NCBI GenBank assembly: GCA_016219645.1
Contig: JACRLR010000015.1
Span: forward strand, 1 to 64,000
Length of the DNA stretch: 64,000 bases
Source: Nitrospirota bacterium
GTDB taxonomy: Bacteria; Nitrospirota; Nitrospiria; Nitrospirales; Nitrospiraceae
Reading direction: 5' to 3'
Part shown: positions 50,968-58,825 of the stretch, piece after piece
How the letters are laid out: each line of letters begins with the position of its first letter
Numbering within the stretch: the first letter of the stretch is position 1
Made by a program: the position numbers and the translations under genes
The notes under the pieces: generated by a model
What the model was told of the DNA's origin: nothing
The model's database searches: none
The model's input: only the letters and a program-made list of their open reading frames with translations

Positions 50968-51444
50968 ATGACTCTACTCGTGATGTGGCTCCATCTCCTC
51001 GCGGCCGTTGCCTGGATCGGCGGTATGCTGTTCCTGTCGGTTGTGCTGGTGCCGGTGCTCAGGCGTGAGCCATTTGCATCCCAGAGGGCGGTACTGATTC
51101 GAACGACGGCCTTGCGATTCCGCGCGGTAGTCTGGAGCGCGATCATGGTCCTCTTAATCACGGGTCCTCTGTTGCTGCATGAAAGGGGGATTCCAATCAC
51201 AGACCCGTCGGGATGGCCCAGGATCCTGGCGGCCAAGCTGGGACTCGTGACCATCCTATTATTCTTGACCCTGGCCCATGATTTTATCCTCGGGCCGCTC
51301 GTCGGGCAGATCATGCAACTTCCCATGGAAAGCCGTACCAGGTTCGATCGGGCTCTAGTCCTGTGGTCCCCCTGGGTCGCTCGCTTTTTGCTCATACTTG
51401 CGCTCGCCGTCCTGTTGGCCGCAGTCATTCTTGTGCGGAGCTGA
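50968..51444 (+). CDS. CopD-like four-helix membrane protein
   Basis: 158 residues from ATG 50968. Four hydrophobic helices (LLVMWLHLLAAVAWIGGMLFL, FRAVVWSAIMVLLITGPLLL, LGLVTILLFLTLAHDFILGP, WVARFLLILALAVLLAAVIL). The opening WLHLLAAVAWIGGM with conserved His and Trp is typical of CopD/DUF2269-like proteins that may bind copper or haem. Relevant in an AMO-bearing, copper-dependent organism, but the substrate is not shown by the sequence. Confidence 0.65.
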   Translation: MTLLVMWLHLLAAVAWIGGMLFLSVVLVPVLRREPFASQRAVLIRTTALRFRAVVWSAIMVLLITGPLLLHERGIPITDPSGWPRILAAKLGLVTILLFLTLAHDFILGPLVGQIMQLPMESRTRFDRALVLWSPWVARFLLILALAVLLAAVILVRS

Positions 51445-51459
51445 AAAAGCCGTCATGAG

Positions 51460-51583
51460 GTCTGTTTGGTCTATCTAGTCTGTCTGGTCTATCTGGTTAG
51501 CTGGCACATTTAGTTCCTCTCATACTCCGAACCAAACCAAATAAACCAGAGAGACCAGACAGACTAGATAGACCAGACAGACC
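51460..51583. repeat. Word-built palindrome (GTCTGTCTGG type)
   Basis: GTCTGTTTGGTCTATCTAG and GTCTGTCTGGTCTATCTGG face ACCAGAGAGACCAGACAGAC and TAGATAGACCAGACAGACC. It lies between two convergent genes and could terminate both. Confidence 0.65.
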
Positions 51584-51588
51584 GTCTC

Positions 51589-52385
51589 TCAGTGAAACAC
51601 GAGTACCGGGCAGGGCGTGTTGTGTAAGACGGCATGGGATACGCTGCCGAGCATGAAGCGGGTGATTCCTTGCCGGCCTCTTGTGCCCATCAGAATCAGG
51701 TCCGATCTTAGCGTAGTCGCTTGTTGCAGGATGATGGTAGCAGGTATGCCGACCGTAGCAACTCCGTGCGCCTGATAACCGATGGCGCGAAGCCGTTCCG
51801 CAACACCATTGAGGAAGTCAGTCTGCTTCTCCAATATCTCGGTAGAGGCAGCGGCCGCAGCGGCATCGTTTGGCCAGGGTGGTGCTGTTTCAGGCAATAC
51901 GGTGAGCAGTGTGACCCCTGGAGCGGCAGCAGGATCTCTTTCATGGCCTTGACCGGGCCGTTGACGATCAAGGTGGCGCAGGGGGCCAGAGTGAGGACGC
52001 GATGTGACACACTGCCGAACAGCCGCTCTTTGACGGGGCCAAGGCCCCGTGCCCCCATCACGATGAGATCGGCCTTCTGCTCCTCAGCCATCGCTACAAT
52101 GGCCTCTGCCGGAGACCCGATTCGAAGCTGTTTCGTCGAAGGGCCTGCGTGCGGCGGGAGGAGGGACTGGATTCGATCGAGCAGCCGCTCGCCGTCTTCT
52201 CTCATGCTCTGCTCGAGAGTCTTATAAATCTCTTCCGCCGCTTCCGGCATCATCATCGGATAGGCCGGTTTCGGAACGTCCAGCACGTGAAACAGGGTGA
52301 GCTGTTCTGCCCTGGCAAAGTATTTCAGAGCGTGAACTGCCTCATAAGAATTATCCGATCCGTCAACCGCGAGTATGGTTTTCAT
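51589..52385 (-). pseudogene. Tandem UspA gene broken between its two domains
   Basis: The first frame (from 52385) gives a full UspA domain: MKTILAVDGSDNSYEAVHAL, then IVMGARGLGPVKERLFGSVS and ATLIVNGPVKAMKEILLPLQ. A second frame (ending 51589) picks up the second domain late: VTLLTVLPETAPPW, ILMGTRGRQGITRFMLGSVS and HNTPCPVLVFH. The start of domain two is missing, and the frame shifts near 51905-51925, so a deletion occurred. Domain one may still be made. The gene start overlaps the end of the hydrolase gene by 23 bases. Confidence 0.68.
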
Positions 52386-53061
52386 CGAGGACGCTCCTTT
52401 GTTCGTGGGCCTGTGCCCTCGGCGAGGCAGGGCGAAAGTATTGCTGAAACCAGATAAGCGCGTGCTCAGCCACCTCTTCGAGCGTGCCTGGTTCTTCGAA
52501 CAGGTGCGAGGCGCCGGGCACGATGACCATACGTTTAGGGCAGGTCAGCAACCGGTAAGCCGCTCGATTCATCTCGATGACCGGTTCGTCGTCTCCGCCG
52601 ACAATCAGCATTGTCGGCGCTGTGACCGACGAGAGGTAGGGTTCGGCCAGATCTGGTCTGCCACCCCGCGACACGACAGCTCGAATGGACGAGGGATCCC
52701 TGGCTGCCGCTTGCAGGGCCGCGCCGGCTCCGGTACTGGCCCCGAAATAGCCGAGGTCCAGGCCCTTCGTTCGACCGTCCTGTTCGAGCCAGTCTTTGGA
52801 CCAGAGAACCCGATCAGCCAGGAGGTCGATGTCGAAGACCTTACTCCGGTCCTCTGCTTCATCGGGAGTCAGGAGATCGATCAGGAGCGTGCCCACCCTT
52901 CCTTGCTGGAGCTTACGGGCAACGAAATTATTGCGGGGGCTGAATCGCCCGCTGCCGCTTCCGTGCGCGAAGACCACTATTCCAAGCGCCTGCGCCGGAA
53001 GGCCGAGGATTCCTTCGAGGGACAGAGACCCCCGCGTGAGTTTTACCGTTGTTTCACTCAT
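52363..53061 (-). CDS. Alpha/beta hydrolase (dienelactone hydrolase-like)
   Basis: 232 residues. Fold marks: VVFAHGSGSGRFSPRN (oxyanion loop), the nucleophile in LGYFGASTGAGAAL (GxSxG), the Asp region IVGGDDEPV and the catalytic His in GASHLFEEPG. This layout is shared by a family often paired with UspA or phosphoribosyltransferase genes. Here it overlaps the UspA gene, so both are in one operon. The substrate is unknown. Confidence 0.8.
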   Translation of the reverse strand: MSETTVKLTRGSLSLEGILGLPAQALGIVVFAHGSGSGRFSPRNNFVARKLQQGRVGTLLIDLLTPDEAEDRSKVFDIDLLADRVLWSKDWLEQDGRTKGLDLGYFGASTGAGAALQAAARDPSSIRAVVSRGGRPDLAEPYLSSVTAPTMLIVGGDDEPVIEMNRAAYRLLTCPKRMVIVPGASHLFEEPGTLEEVAEHALIWFQQYFRPASPRAQAHEQRSVLDENHTRG

Positions 53062-53153
53062 TGCCCCTCACCTTGAGGGCTGCGACCCTGATCAATGTTA
53101 CGGGGCGATTATGGGAAAACCGTCCGTATCGTCGCCCGGTCACCATTCGATGC

Positions 53154-53249
53154 TCACTGACAATCAGTGGGGCAGAAAAACAAGATGTAGACCCCCACCG
53201 CGAGTCCGACTAGGACAGCTCCCAGCAACAGCCATTGTGTCCTTGTCAT
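53154..53249 (-). CDS. Tiny membrane protein (31 aa)
   Basis: Starts MTRTQWLLLGAVLVG and continues LAVGVYILFFCPTDC: one membrane helix with a CPTDC end outside or inside. GGAG lies nine bases before the ATG (53249). No known family; it may be a small stress peptide. Confidence 0.5.
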   Translation of the reverse strand: MTRTQWLLLGAVLVGLAVGVYILFFCPTDCQ

Positions 53250-53585
53250 AGATGCGTGCTCCGTTGCGTTACACAGAGACCAGCAAGTCCGGTGCCGTTT
53301 CCGTAATAGCCTCGTGAAGCGTGAAACGTGAAGCGTGAAACGTGAGTCATAAGGAACGAAGAGGAATCTGTTGCCTTTTGCCACAGAGAGAAAGGCCAAA
53401 CTGTAGCAGGACACCCCCGCCTGACATGCGAGAAACCGACCGCTGATGGCTTAAGGTCCGGCAGGAGAGAGAAATTCTCTGATTCCATCAAGCTATCAGC
53501 CTTCAGCCTTCAGCCTAGATCGGATGGCACCGGCCTTGCTGATACAGGGGATACAGGGAATGAGTCAAACTCTTGGAGGGGTGGC

Positions 53586-54095
53586 ATGGCGGAGTCGCTT
53601 TTTAGAAAGATTCTTGTGCCGATAGATTTTTCTCCTTGCTCGGAAGAAGCCTTTCGCGTCGCGCTCACTCTTGCCAAGACATTTCAATCGGAGTTGCTGC
53701 TGTTACATGTAGTCGACACGAGTGCACTGGCGACCTTCAATCAGCTGGGGTTATTGGCGGTGCCCTCAGATGCGCAAGGCCAGAAGCGTCGGCTGCGGCA
53801 TCATGCGCGACTGAATGTGCGGCGATTGCTTGAATTGGAGGCAGCCAAAGGTGTGGCTGTGAAACGAATCATCTTAGAGGGCGGCCCGTTTGTGGAGATT
53901 GCGAAGACAGCCCGGATCGAAAAAGTGGATCTAGTGGTGATGGGGAGTTACGGCGGGCGTTCAGGGAACGTGGATAAGATTTTTTTCGGCAGTACCGCAG
54001 AAAAAGTGGTACGAACCGCTGGGTGTCCGGTGCTGACTGTTCCATTGCTGTCCAAGCCGAGGCGATCAGTCGAGCATACGTTGAAAGGGAGGTAA
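53586..54095 (+). CDS. Universal stress protein, single domain
   Basis: 169 residues, ribosome site GGAGGGGTGG before ATG 53586. Single UspA domain: KILVPIDFSPCSEEAFRVAL at the start and VVMGSYGGRSGNVDKIFFGS (the G2xG9GS ATP-binding motif) followed by VRTAGCPVLTVPLL. It probably binds ATP. First of a group of five UspA-type genes in 51.6-63.2 kb, and coupled in position to a cupredoxin gene two bases later. Confidence 0.88.
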   Translation: MAESLFRKILVPIDFSPCSEEAFRVALTLAKTFQSELLLLHVVDTSALATFNQLGLLAVPSDAQGQKRRLRHHARLNVRRLLELEAAKGVAVKRIILEGGPFVEIAKTARIEKVDLVVMGSYGGRSGNVDKIFFGSTAEKVVRTAGCPVLTVPLLSKPRRSVEHTLKGR

Positions 54096-54097
54096 GC

Positions 54098-54523
54098 ATG
54101 ACAAGTCGGAAAGCGCAGCAGGGATGGCTTCTGGTGCTTGCCATCACTGGCTGGTTTTGGTGGGAGACCGCAGGGCCGGTGTTTTCGCAGTCGGAGCAGG
54201 TCGTCCAGGTCACGATCAAAGATTTCAAGTTCGTGACCAAACAGGACGTGCTCCGTCTCGGATTTCCCACAGTCATTAAGGTCAGGAATGAGGATGCCGA
54301 ACGGCACGATTTTGGGTCGGCTATGTTTGAGGGCCTGCCCACCCAGATCGAGAAGGACGGAGTGATTGTCTATGGGCGAGGCCTCGGGGGAGTCTATCTC
54401 GACCCCAAACGGGATACGGTGATTCGGTTTAACCTGTCACGGCCTGGCCGATATGAGTTCCGTTGCTCCATCCATCCGAATATGGCGGGTGAGCTGCTCT
54501 TGCTCAGCGCGGAGGCAGTGTAA
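54098..54523 (+). CDS. Periplasmic cupredoxin
   Basis: 141 residues; ATG 54098 with AAGGGAGG. Signal peptide (WLLVLAITGWFWWETAGPVFS). One cupredoxin domain with type 1 copper ligands: His in ERHDFGS, then Cys, His and Met in FRCSIHPNMAG. Probably a small electron carrier in the periplasm. A repeat of the MITE-like family follows nine bases after the stop. A copper protein next to UspA genes in an ammonia oxidiser is plausible for AMO or nitrite-oxidising electron flow; that is inference. Confidence 0.8.
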   Translation: MTSRKAQQGWLLVLAITGWFWWETAGPVFSQSEQVVQVTIKDFKFVTKQDVLRLGFPTVIKVRNEDAERHDFGSAMFEGLPTQIEKDGVIVYGRGLGGVYLDPKRDTVIRFNLSRPGRYEFRCSIHPNMAGELLLLSAEAV

Positions 54524-54531
54524 ACAATATG

Positions 54532-54656
54532 CAGGCTGCTGAAAAAGTCCACCAGCGTCGTTCTCGGCTCATCGAAATCCTCAACGTACCCCAGAGGGTA
54601 CGCCTCCGGTTTCGACTCGCCTGCGGCCTTGCTGGATGGCCTTTTTGAGCAGCCTG
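54532..54656. repeat. MITE-like palindromic repeat, copy D
   Basis: CAGGCTGCTGAAAAAGTCC to GGCCTTTTTGAGCAGCCTG with CCAGCGTCGTTCTCGG, CTCAACGTACC and CTGCGGCCTTGCTGGAT inside. It stands nine bases behind the cupredoxin stop codon. Confidence 0.75.
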
Positions 54657-54741
54657 TGCGCCGTCGAAGTTTTGCCATGCTGGAATAGTTCTTCAGCTGT
54701 CTGCCAGACGTTATGGGTCGGAAGGTAAGGAGACGAGTGCC

Positions 54742-55698
54742 TTGATTAAGCGAATCCTGTTTGCCACGGATTTTTCACTCTGGGCCAAGCGGGCGGAAGA
54801 CTATGCCTGTTTTATGGCCTGTTCGTGGAGGGCTTCTTTGACAGTGCTCAGCGTCGCGGAATTTCTACCGGGGCTCAATCCCGATTACTCGGTCAATCAG
54901 CAATACTTGGCTGAGCTGCTCAAGCAGGCATCGTCGCAGTTAGTCGACCTCAAGGCTCGTGCGGAGCGGCGTGGCATTGCGGTTACGACGAGAGTGGCTA
55001 CGGGGATTCCGAGTGAAGAGGTGATCACTGCCGCGAAGGCAGAGGACTCGGATCTCCTCGTCGTAGGGACCAGGGGGAAGACCGGCCTCGCACATATCTT
55101 GTTGGGCAGTACCGCTGAGCGGGTCATTCGAGGAGCTCCCTGCCCGGTATTGACGGTGCGAACGGAGCCGGCCGACTCAGAGGAGAGAGGTACTCTGTCG
55201 AGACCGGTCACGCTCGAAAGGATCCTCATGCCGGTCGATTTTTCAGACTGCTCCCTCGATGCATTGGAGTACGCGGTTGTAGTGGCGCAGCAGGCGAAGG
55301 CCTCCCTCGTGTTGTTGCATGTTCTGGAGCCAGTCTCGTACGGTTTGGACTTTAGCTTCGGCGATAGCAAGAGACGCGGCCAGGAACGAGCGAGTTGGAC
55401 GAAACGACTGGAAGAGTTGACATGCTCGCACAGGGATTCCCAGGTACCGATGGAATCCCTGTTACGGGGCGGCTCTCCGGCCGATTCAATCCTGGATTCT
55501 GCCAAGACCCTGCCCTGTGATCTCATTGTCATGGGGACGCACGGACGGCGTGGAATTTCGCACAGCATCTCCGGCAGCGTAGCGGAGGCAGTCCTGCGAA
55601 AAGCGCTCTGTCCTGTCATTGCAGTACGCAGCCAAAAATTGGGACCTGGCCGTAGTAGGGTGATTTCGACAGAAGTCACCCCCGTAACGCACACTTAA
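54742..55698 (+). CDS. Universal stress protein, two domains
   Basis: 318 residues from TTG 54742; AAGGAG lies nine bases upstream, which supports this rare start. Two UspA domains: 1-150 (KRILFATDFSLWAKRAEDYA, VVGTRGKTGLAHILLGSTAE) and about 160-305 (RILMPVDFSDCSLDALEYAV, IVMGTHGRRGISHSISGSVA), both with the ATP-binding glycine motif. Followed by a DUF2934 gene after 14 bases. Confidence 0.88.
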   Translation: MIKRILFATDFSLWAKRAEDYACFMACSWRASLTVLSVAEFLPGLNPDYSVNQQYLAELLKQASSQLVDLKARAERRGIAVTTRVATGIPSEEVITAAKAEDSDLLVVGTRGKTGLAHILLGSTAERVIRGAPCPVLTVRTEPADSEERGTLSRPVTLERILMPVDFSDCSLDALEYAVVVAQQAKASLVLLHVLEPVSYGLDFSFGDSKRRGQERASWTKRLEELTCSHRDSQVPMESLLRGGSPADSILDSAKTLPCDLIVMGTHGRRGISHSISGSVAEAVLRKALCPVIAVRSQKLGPGRSRVISTEVTPVTHT

Positions 55699-55712
55699 CC
55701 AAGGAGCCGGTC

Positions 55713-55937
55713 ATGACAAGTGCGGTAAAATCCCCGATAAAAAAGAAACCCTCGATGCGTTCCCCCTTGGCGGCATCGCCACAAGCTATTGAGCTGCCGG
55801 ACGGCATGCTGGATCGTATTTCGCGAAAGGCCTATGAATTATGGCAAGAACGAGGGTACCGAGACGGGCAGGATCTCGAGGACTGGCTTGATGCCGAGGC
55901 TATCGTGATGGAAGAAATCCATGAAGCTCGCGAATGA
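55713..55937 (+). CDS. DUF2934 domain protein
   Basis: 74 residues; ribosome site AAGGAG. Basic N-terminus (SPIKKKPSMRS) and the DUF2934 helix pair RISRKAYELWQERGYRDG and DLEDWLDAEAIVMEE. The function is unknown; such genes often stand near stress genes. It overlaps the next gene by 17 bases. A frameshifted relative is at 47548. Confidence 0.78.
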   Translation: MTSAVKSPIKKKPSMRSPLAASPQAIELPDGMLDRISRKAYELWQERGYRDGQDLEDWLDAEAIVMEEIHEARE

Positions 55938-57294
55938 AGCAACAGCCGGCCTTTGGGTACCTCTTGTCCCGTCGCTCGATGCGCTGCTCACCCGATTGGA
56001 ATCCCTTTCGTTGGAACCGAGGATGGTTGCCCAGCGGCAGATCGCAGTGGGATTCGCCCTCCAGCCCTATCTTGAGAGGGGCGGGGGCGCGCTTTTGTCC
56101 CCCCTGCCGGAGGAAACGGAGTTAGCCAATCTCATACTCTACGCCGACTTCTACCCGCAGGATGGACAACTGACGTTGATCGAGCAGTTGCGCGACATCA
56201 TCACAGAGCATATTCCGCAAGAAGAGCGTGAGTGGCTGGACCCGCTGAAACATTCCTATCTCGATCTGGCCGAATTCCTGTCGGTCGACGAACAGGAAAA
56301 GCGCCTGGTCTTTCACTCGATAGGTGATGCCCGGGTCTATCGTGTGCCGGACGGAGAATTCAGCAAAGGGTTGCAACAGGGGCAAGTGTTATTGACGCGG
56401 CTGATTCGCGAGCCTGGCGATGTGGAATGGGAGCGGGCGGTCATCGCAGGCACCGCAATCATATTGGCCAAGGAGGACGGCAAGGGCCTGCTGAACGCGA
56501 CGCTCGACTATCGGCGGCAGGTGGAGATTTCATCCGGGTCGTTCGAACTCGGCGATTGGCCGGAATTCGCCAAGCGCTATGGGCATGTCTTACTCTGGAC
56601 CTTCGCCCGCATGAGGCTTGCCGCGCTCCTCGACGCGGTGGTGAGTATTCGTTATGTGGTGAAAGGGGGGCAACCCTACCTGTATGCCTTGGCTCTGTAC
56701 GATCATAGCGAGTACGCATACATGGGTGACACGCTCGCAAGCCTTGAAGGATTCGAGCGGGAGGTGACGGTTCCTTCCGGTGATGGAGCCTCCCCCTCGA
56801 AAAAGGCTCTGTACTTCGTGCAGAGGGGAGCATTCGAGGCTCTTGAACCCTCGGTGGTCGCAAGGCTGATCCTTACTGCGACCCAGTTATGGGTCGAGTG
56901 TGATTCGAGGGAGCGGCTCGATGCCGTCAAGCACAAGCTGGCTGCGACGTTCGGATTCTCTCTCCATTTTCGCGGCGAGATCAGTACCCCGCCACCCCGG
57001 AAGCTCAAGGAGTCAGAATTGGCCGTCGAGGAGCCCCTGACCTTGGTCATTTCGGCGGCGGAGGATCGGGTCCTTCTGAGCAGATTTTTAGAAACCCTGT
57101 ACTTAGAGTGGGCGGAACGGGTCTGTCCGTCGCTTGGGGATCATATGCCTCGTCACGTCGCAGCCTCAGCTGCAGGTCGTGCGCAGGTCGCTGCTTTGAT
57201 TGACGACATGGAATGCCATGACCCTGGAGTCAGGCGCACGGGCCGTGCGGTGTATGACTACAACAAGCTGAGAGCCCACGTGGGACTTGACTAG
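55921..57294 (+). CDS. Hypothetical protein (457 aa)
   Basis: A long soluble protein without known catalytic motifs. It begins AGLWVPLVPSLDALLTRLES, has a middle with IVKDDSRxF-like strands, and ends in DHMPRHVAASAAGRAQVAAL and YDYNKLRAHVGLD. That last part resembles a small C-terminal module of SEC-C and related proteins (xPRxxxxxxxGRxxVxxLLxxxE...YDxxxLRxxLGL). The stop codon is directly followed by a MITE-like repeat. It overlaps the DUF2934 gene and is translationally coupled to it. Confidence 0.68.
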   Translation: MKLANEATAGLWVPLVPSLDALLTRLESLSLEPRMVAQRQIAVGFALQPYLERGGGALLSPLPEETELANLILYADFYPQDGQLTLIEQLRDIITEHIPQEEREWLDPLKHSYLDLAEFLSVDEQEKRLVFHSIGDARVYRVPDGEFSKGLQQGQVLLTRLIREPGDVEWERAVIAGTAIILAKEDGKGLLNATLDYRRQVEISSGSFELGDWPEFAKRYGHVLLWTFARMRLAALLDAVVSIRYVVKGGQPYLYALALYDHSEYAYMGDTLASLEGFEREVTVPSGDGASPSKKALYFVQRGAFEALEPSVVARLILTATQLWVECDSRERLDAVKHKLAATFGFSLHFRGEISTPPPRKLKESELAVEEPLTLVISAAEDRVLLSRFLETLYLEWAERVCPSLGDHMPRHVAASAAGRAQVAALIDDMECHDPGVRRTGRAVYDYNKLRAHVGLD

Positions 57295-57424
57295 CAGGCT
57301 GCTGAAAAAGTCCGCCAGCAGCTCGATTGAACCCGTGAAGCGTATCTCGTGAAGCGTCGTTCGTTTCTGGATTCGGACGTTTCACGTTTCACGAACGACG
57401 AGGACAGCCTTTTTGAGCAGCCTG
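57295..57424. repeat. MITE-like repeat with a replaced centre
   Basis: The ends CAGGCTGCTGAAAAAGTCCG and CAGCCTTTTTGAGCAGCCTG match the main family. The centre is instead a GTGAAGCGT-type palindrome (CGTGAAGCGTATCTCGTGAAG facing CGTTTCACGAACGACG). Starts one base after the stop codon of the preceding gene. Evidence of exchange between repeat families. Confidence 0.7.
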
Positions 57425-57453
57425 AATAGTTCTGCAGTCTGTGAGGTGACGTG

Positions 57454-57976
57454 ATGACGATTCGGTACAAGGACAGGTTCGCCGAGGTGCTCGAAAATTT
57501 CCGCCCTGTGCCGCCGGACAAACCGAATATTCTCAAAGGGCTGCTGGCTGTCCAGTCTGCTCTAGGGCATGTGCCAGTGAGTGCCATACCCCAAATTGCG
57601 CGAGTGCTCGGTGTATCGGATGCTCAGGTTGCCGGGGTCTTGTCCTATTATTCGGATCTCCGGATTCAATCGGCCGGTCGGCACCTCATTCGGATCTGTA
57701 TGGGCGAATCCTGCGTGGCCAACCGCAGTGATCTAGTCCTTCGTGCGATCCAAGATCAGTTGCGCGTTTCTGTCGGAGACAACGGGCCTGAAAGGAGACT
57801 TACCCTGGAACAGATGTTCTGCGCAGGGAACTGAGGAGGATCTCCTGCTCCTATCCGATCTCGGAGAGACCATGAAAGCCGCCAGTCTCTGTGCCTTGGG
57901 AGGGCGAGCGCCCTATCCGGTCGAGACGGCGATTGAACATTTCGGAGAGGAATTCCGGCAAGGGCTAAGGATCTAA
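57454..57976 (+). pseudogene. NuoE/FdsG-like start fused to a NuoF-like end
   Basis: The first frame (57454-57834) encodes most of a NuoE/FdsG-like 2Fe-2S protein: LLAVQSALGHVPVSAIPQIA, VLSYYSDLRIQSAGRHLIRI, CMGESC and LTLEQMFCAGN, then a stop. From about 57826 another frame gives TEEDLLLLSDLGETMKAASL, CALGGRAPYP and IEHFGEEFRQG, the C-terminal end of NuoF/FdsB. A deletion has joined the two genes and removed the NuoE end and most of NuoF. The parents were likely a NAD-linked formate dehydrogenase or hydrogenase pair, not complex I. The product cannot work. Confidence 0.72.
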
Positions 57977-58047
57977 ATTTGCAAGATTTGCTAGGTAAGT
58001 GAGAAGGGCGAGATATGTGGAAACACCGGCCAACCAAGGAGGATGCG

Positions 58048-58617
58048 ATGAAGACGAAGGTGTTCATAAGTGGTGTGGGCCTCATTGCCGTGCTGGGATT
58101 GGGTGCGCAGCCGAGTCTGGCGGATTATGAACAAGGGGGCTCACACGCGCATTCCGGCAAACATGGCTGTTGTGAAATGATGATGGGGCATATGGGACAC
58201 ACGGGACAAAATGCCCCATCAGCAGACCATCTCCAGCATCTCTTGAAACACCAGAAAGAAATCGGGCTGACAGAGGAACAGGTGAAGAAGCTGAAGGCTA
58301 TTGAATTGGACTTCGATCGTGGACAGATCAAGATCGACGCGGAGATCCAGATTGCCGAACGGGAATTGCGGGCGTTGGTAGAAGATGAAAAGGCCGACCT
58401 ATCCGCGATCGAAGCCAAAGTCAAGCAAAGCGGGGCGCTGGATGTGGGACGGCGGATGTTGGCGTTCAAATCCCGGCACGATGCGCTCGCGATCCTGACT
58501 CCGGAACAACGGGCGAAGGGGAAGGATGGCCATGGAACTAAGATGCAAGGGGCGCACGGAGGGATGCAGGGAATGATGGGCAGCCCGCATGGTGGTTCAC
58601 CCACTGCAGGCCACTAG
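58048..58617 (+). CDS. Periplasmic Spy/ZraP-like metal-responsive protein
   Basis: 189 residues; ATG 58048 with AAGGAGG. Signal peptide (ISGVGLIAVLGLGAQPSLA). His/Met/Cys-rich start (HSGKHGCCEMMMGHMGHTG), a helical LTxxQ-type core (EIGLTEEQVKKLKAIELDFD, ILTPEQRAKG) and a His/Met-rich end (MQGAHGGMQGMMGSPHGG). It is a CpxP/Spy/ZraP-like fold with metal-binding ends. Probably binds copper, nickel or zinc and protects periplasmic proteins. Confidence 0.78.
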   Translation: MKTKVFISGVGLIAVLGLGAQPSLADYEQGGSHAHSGKHGCCEMMMGHMGHTGQNAPSADHLQHLLKHQKEIGLTEEQVKKLKAIELDFDRGQIKIDAEIQIAERELRALVEDEKADLSAIEAKVKQSGALDVGRRMLAFKSRHDALAILTPEQRAKGKDGHGTKMQGAHGGMQGMMGSPHGGSPTAGH

Positions 58618-58825
58618 CCAGCGAAACAGGCTGATAGCCTTCAGCCTTCCGCTCCTTCAGCCTCCTCCGTAGAGAGTTCAGAAATGGTGGACATCGCAAT
58701 GACCATACATCTGACTATCAATGGCCGGCTGCAGGAGTTGGTTCATTCATTGATTGCCTAACGTCGGATAAAGTGAAAAAGGCAGATTGTCGGGTCAAGC
58801 CCGCACCCTCAGAGAGAGGTGCCAC

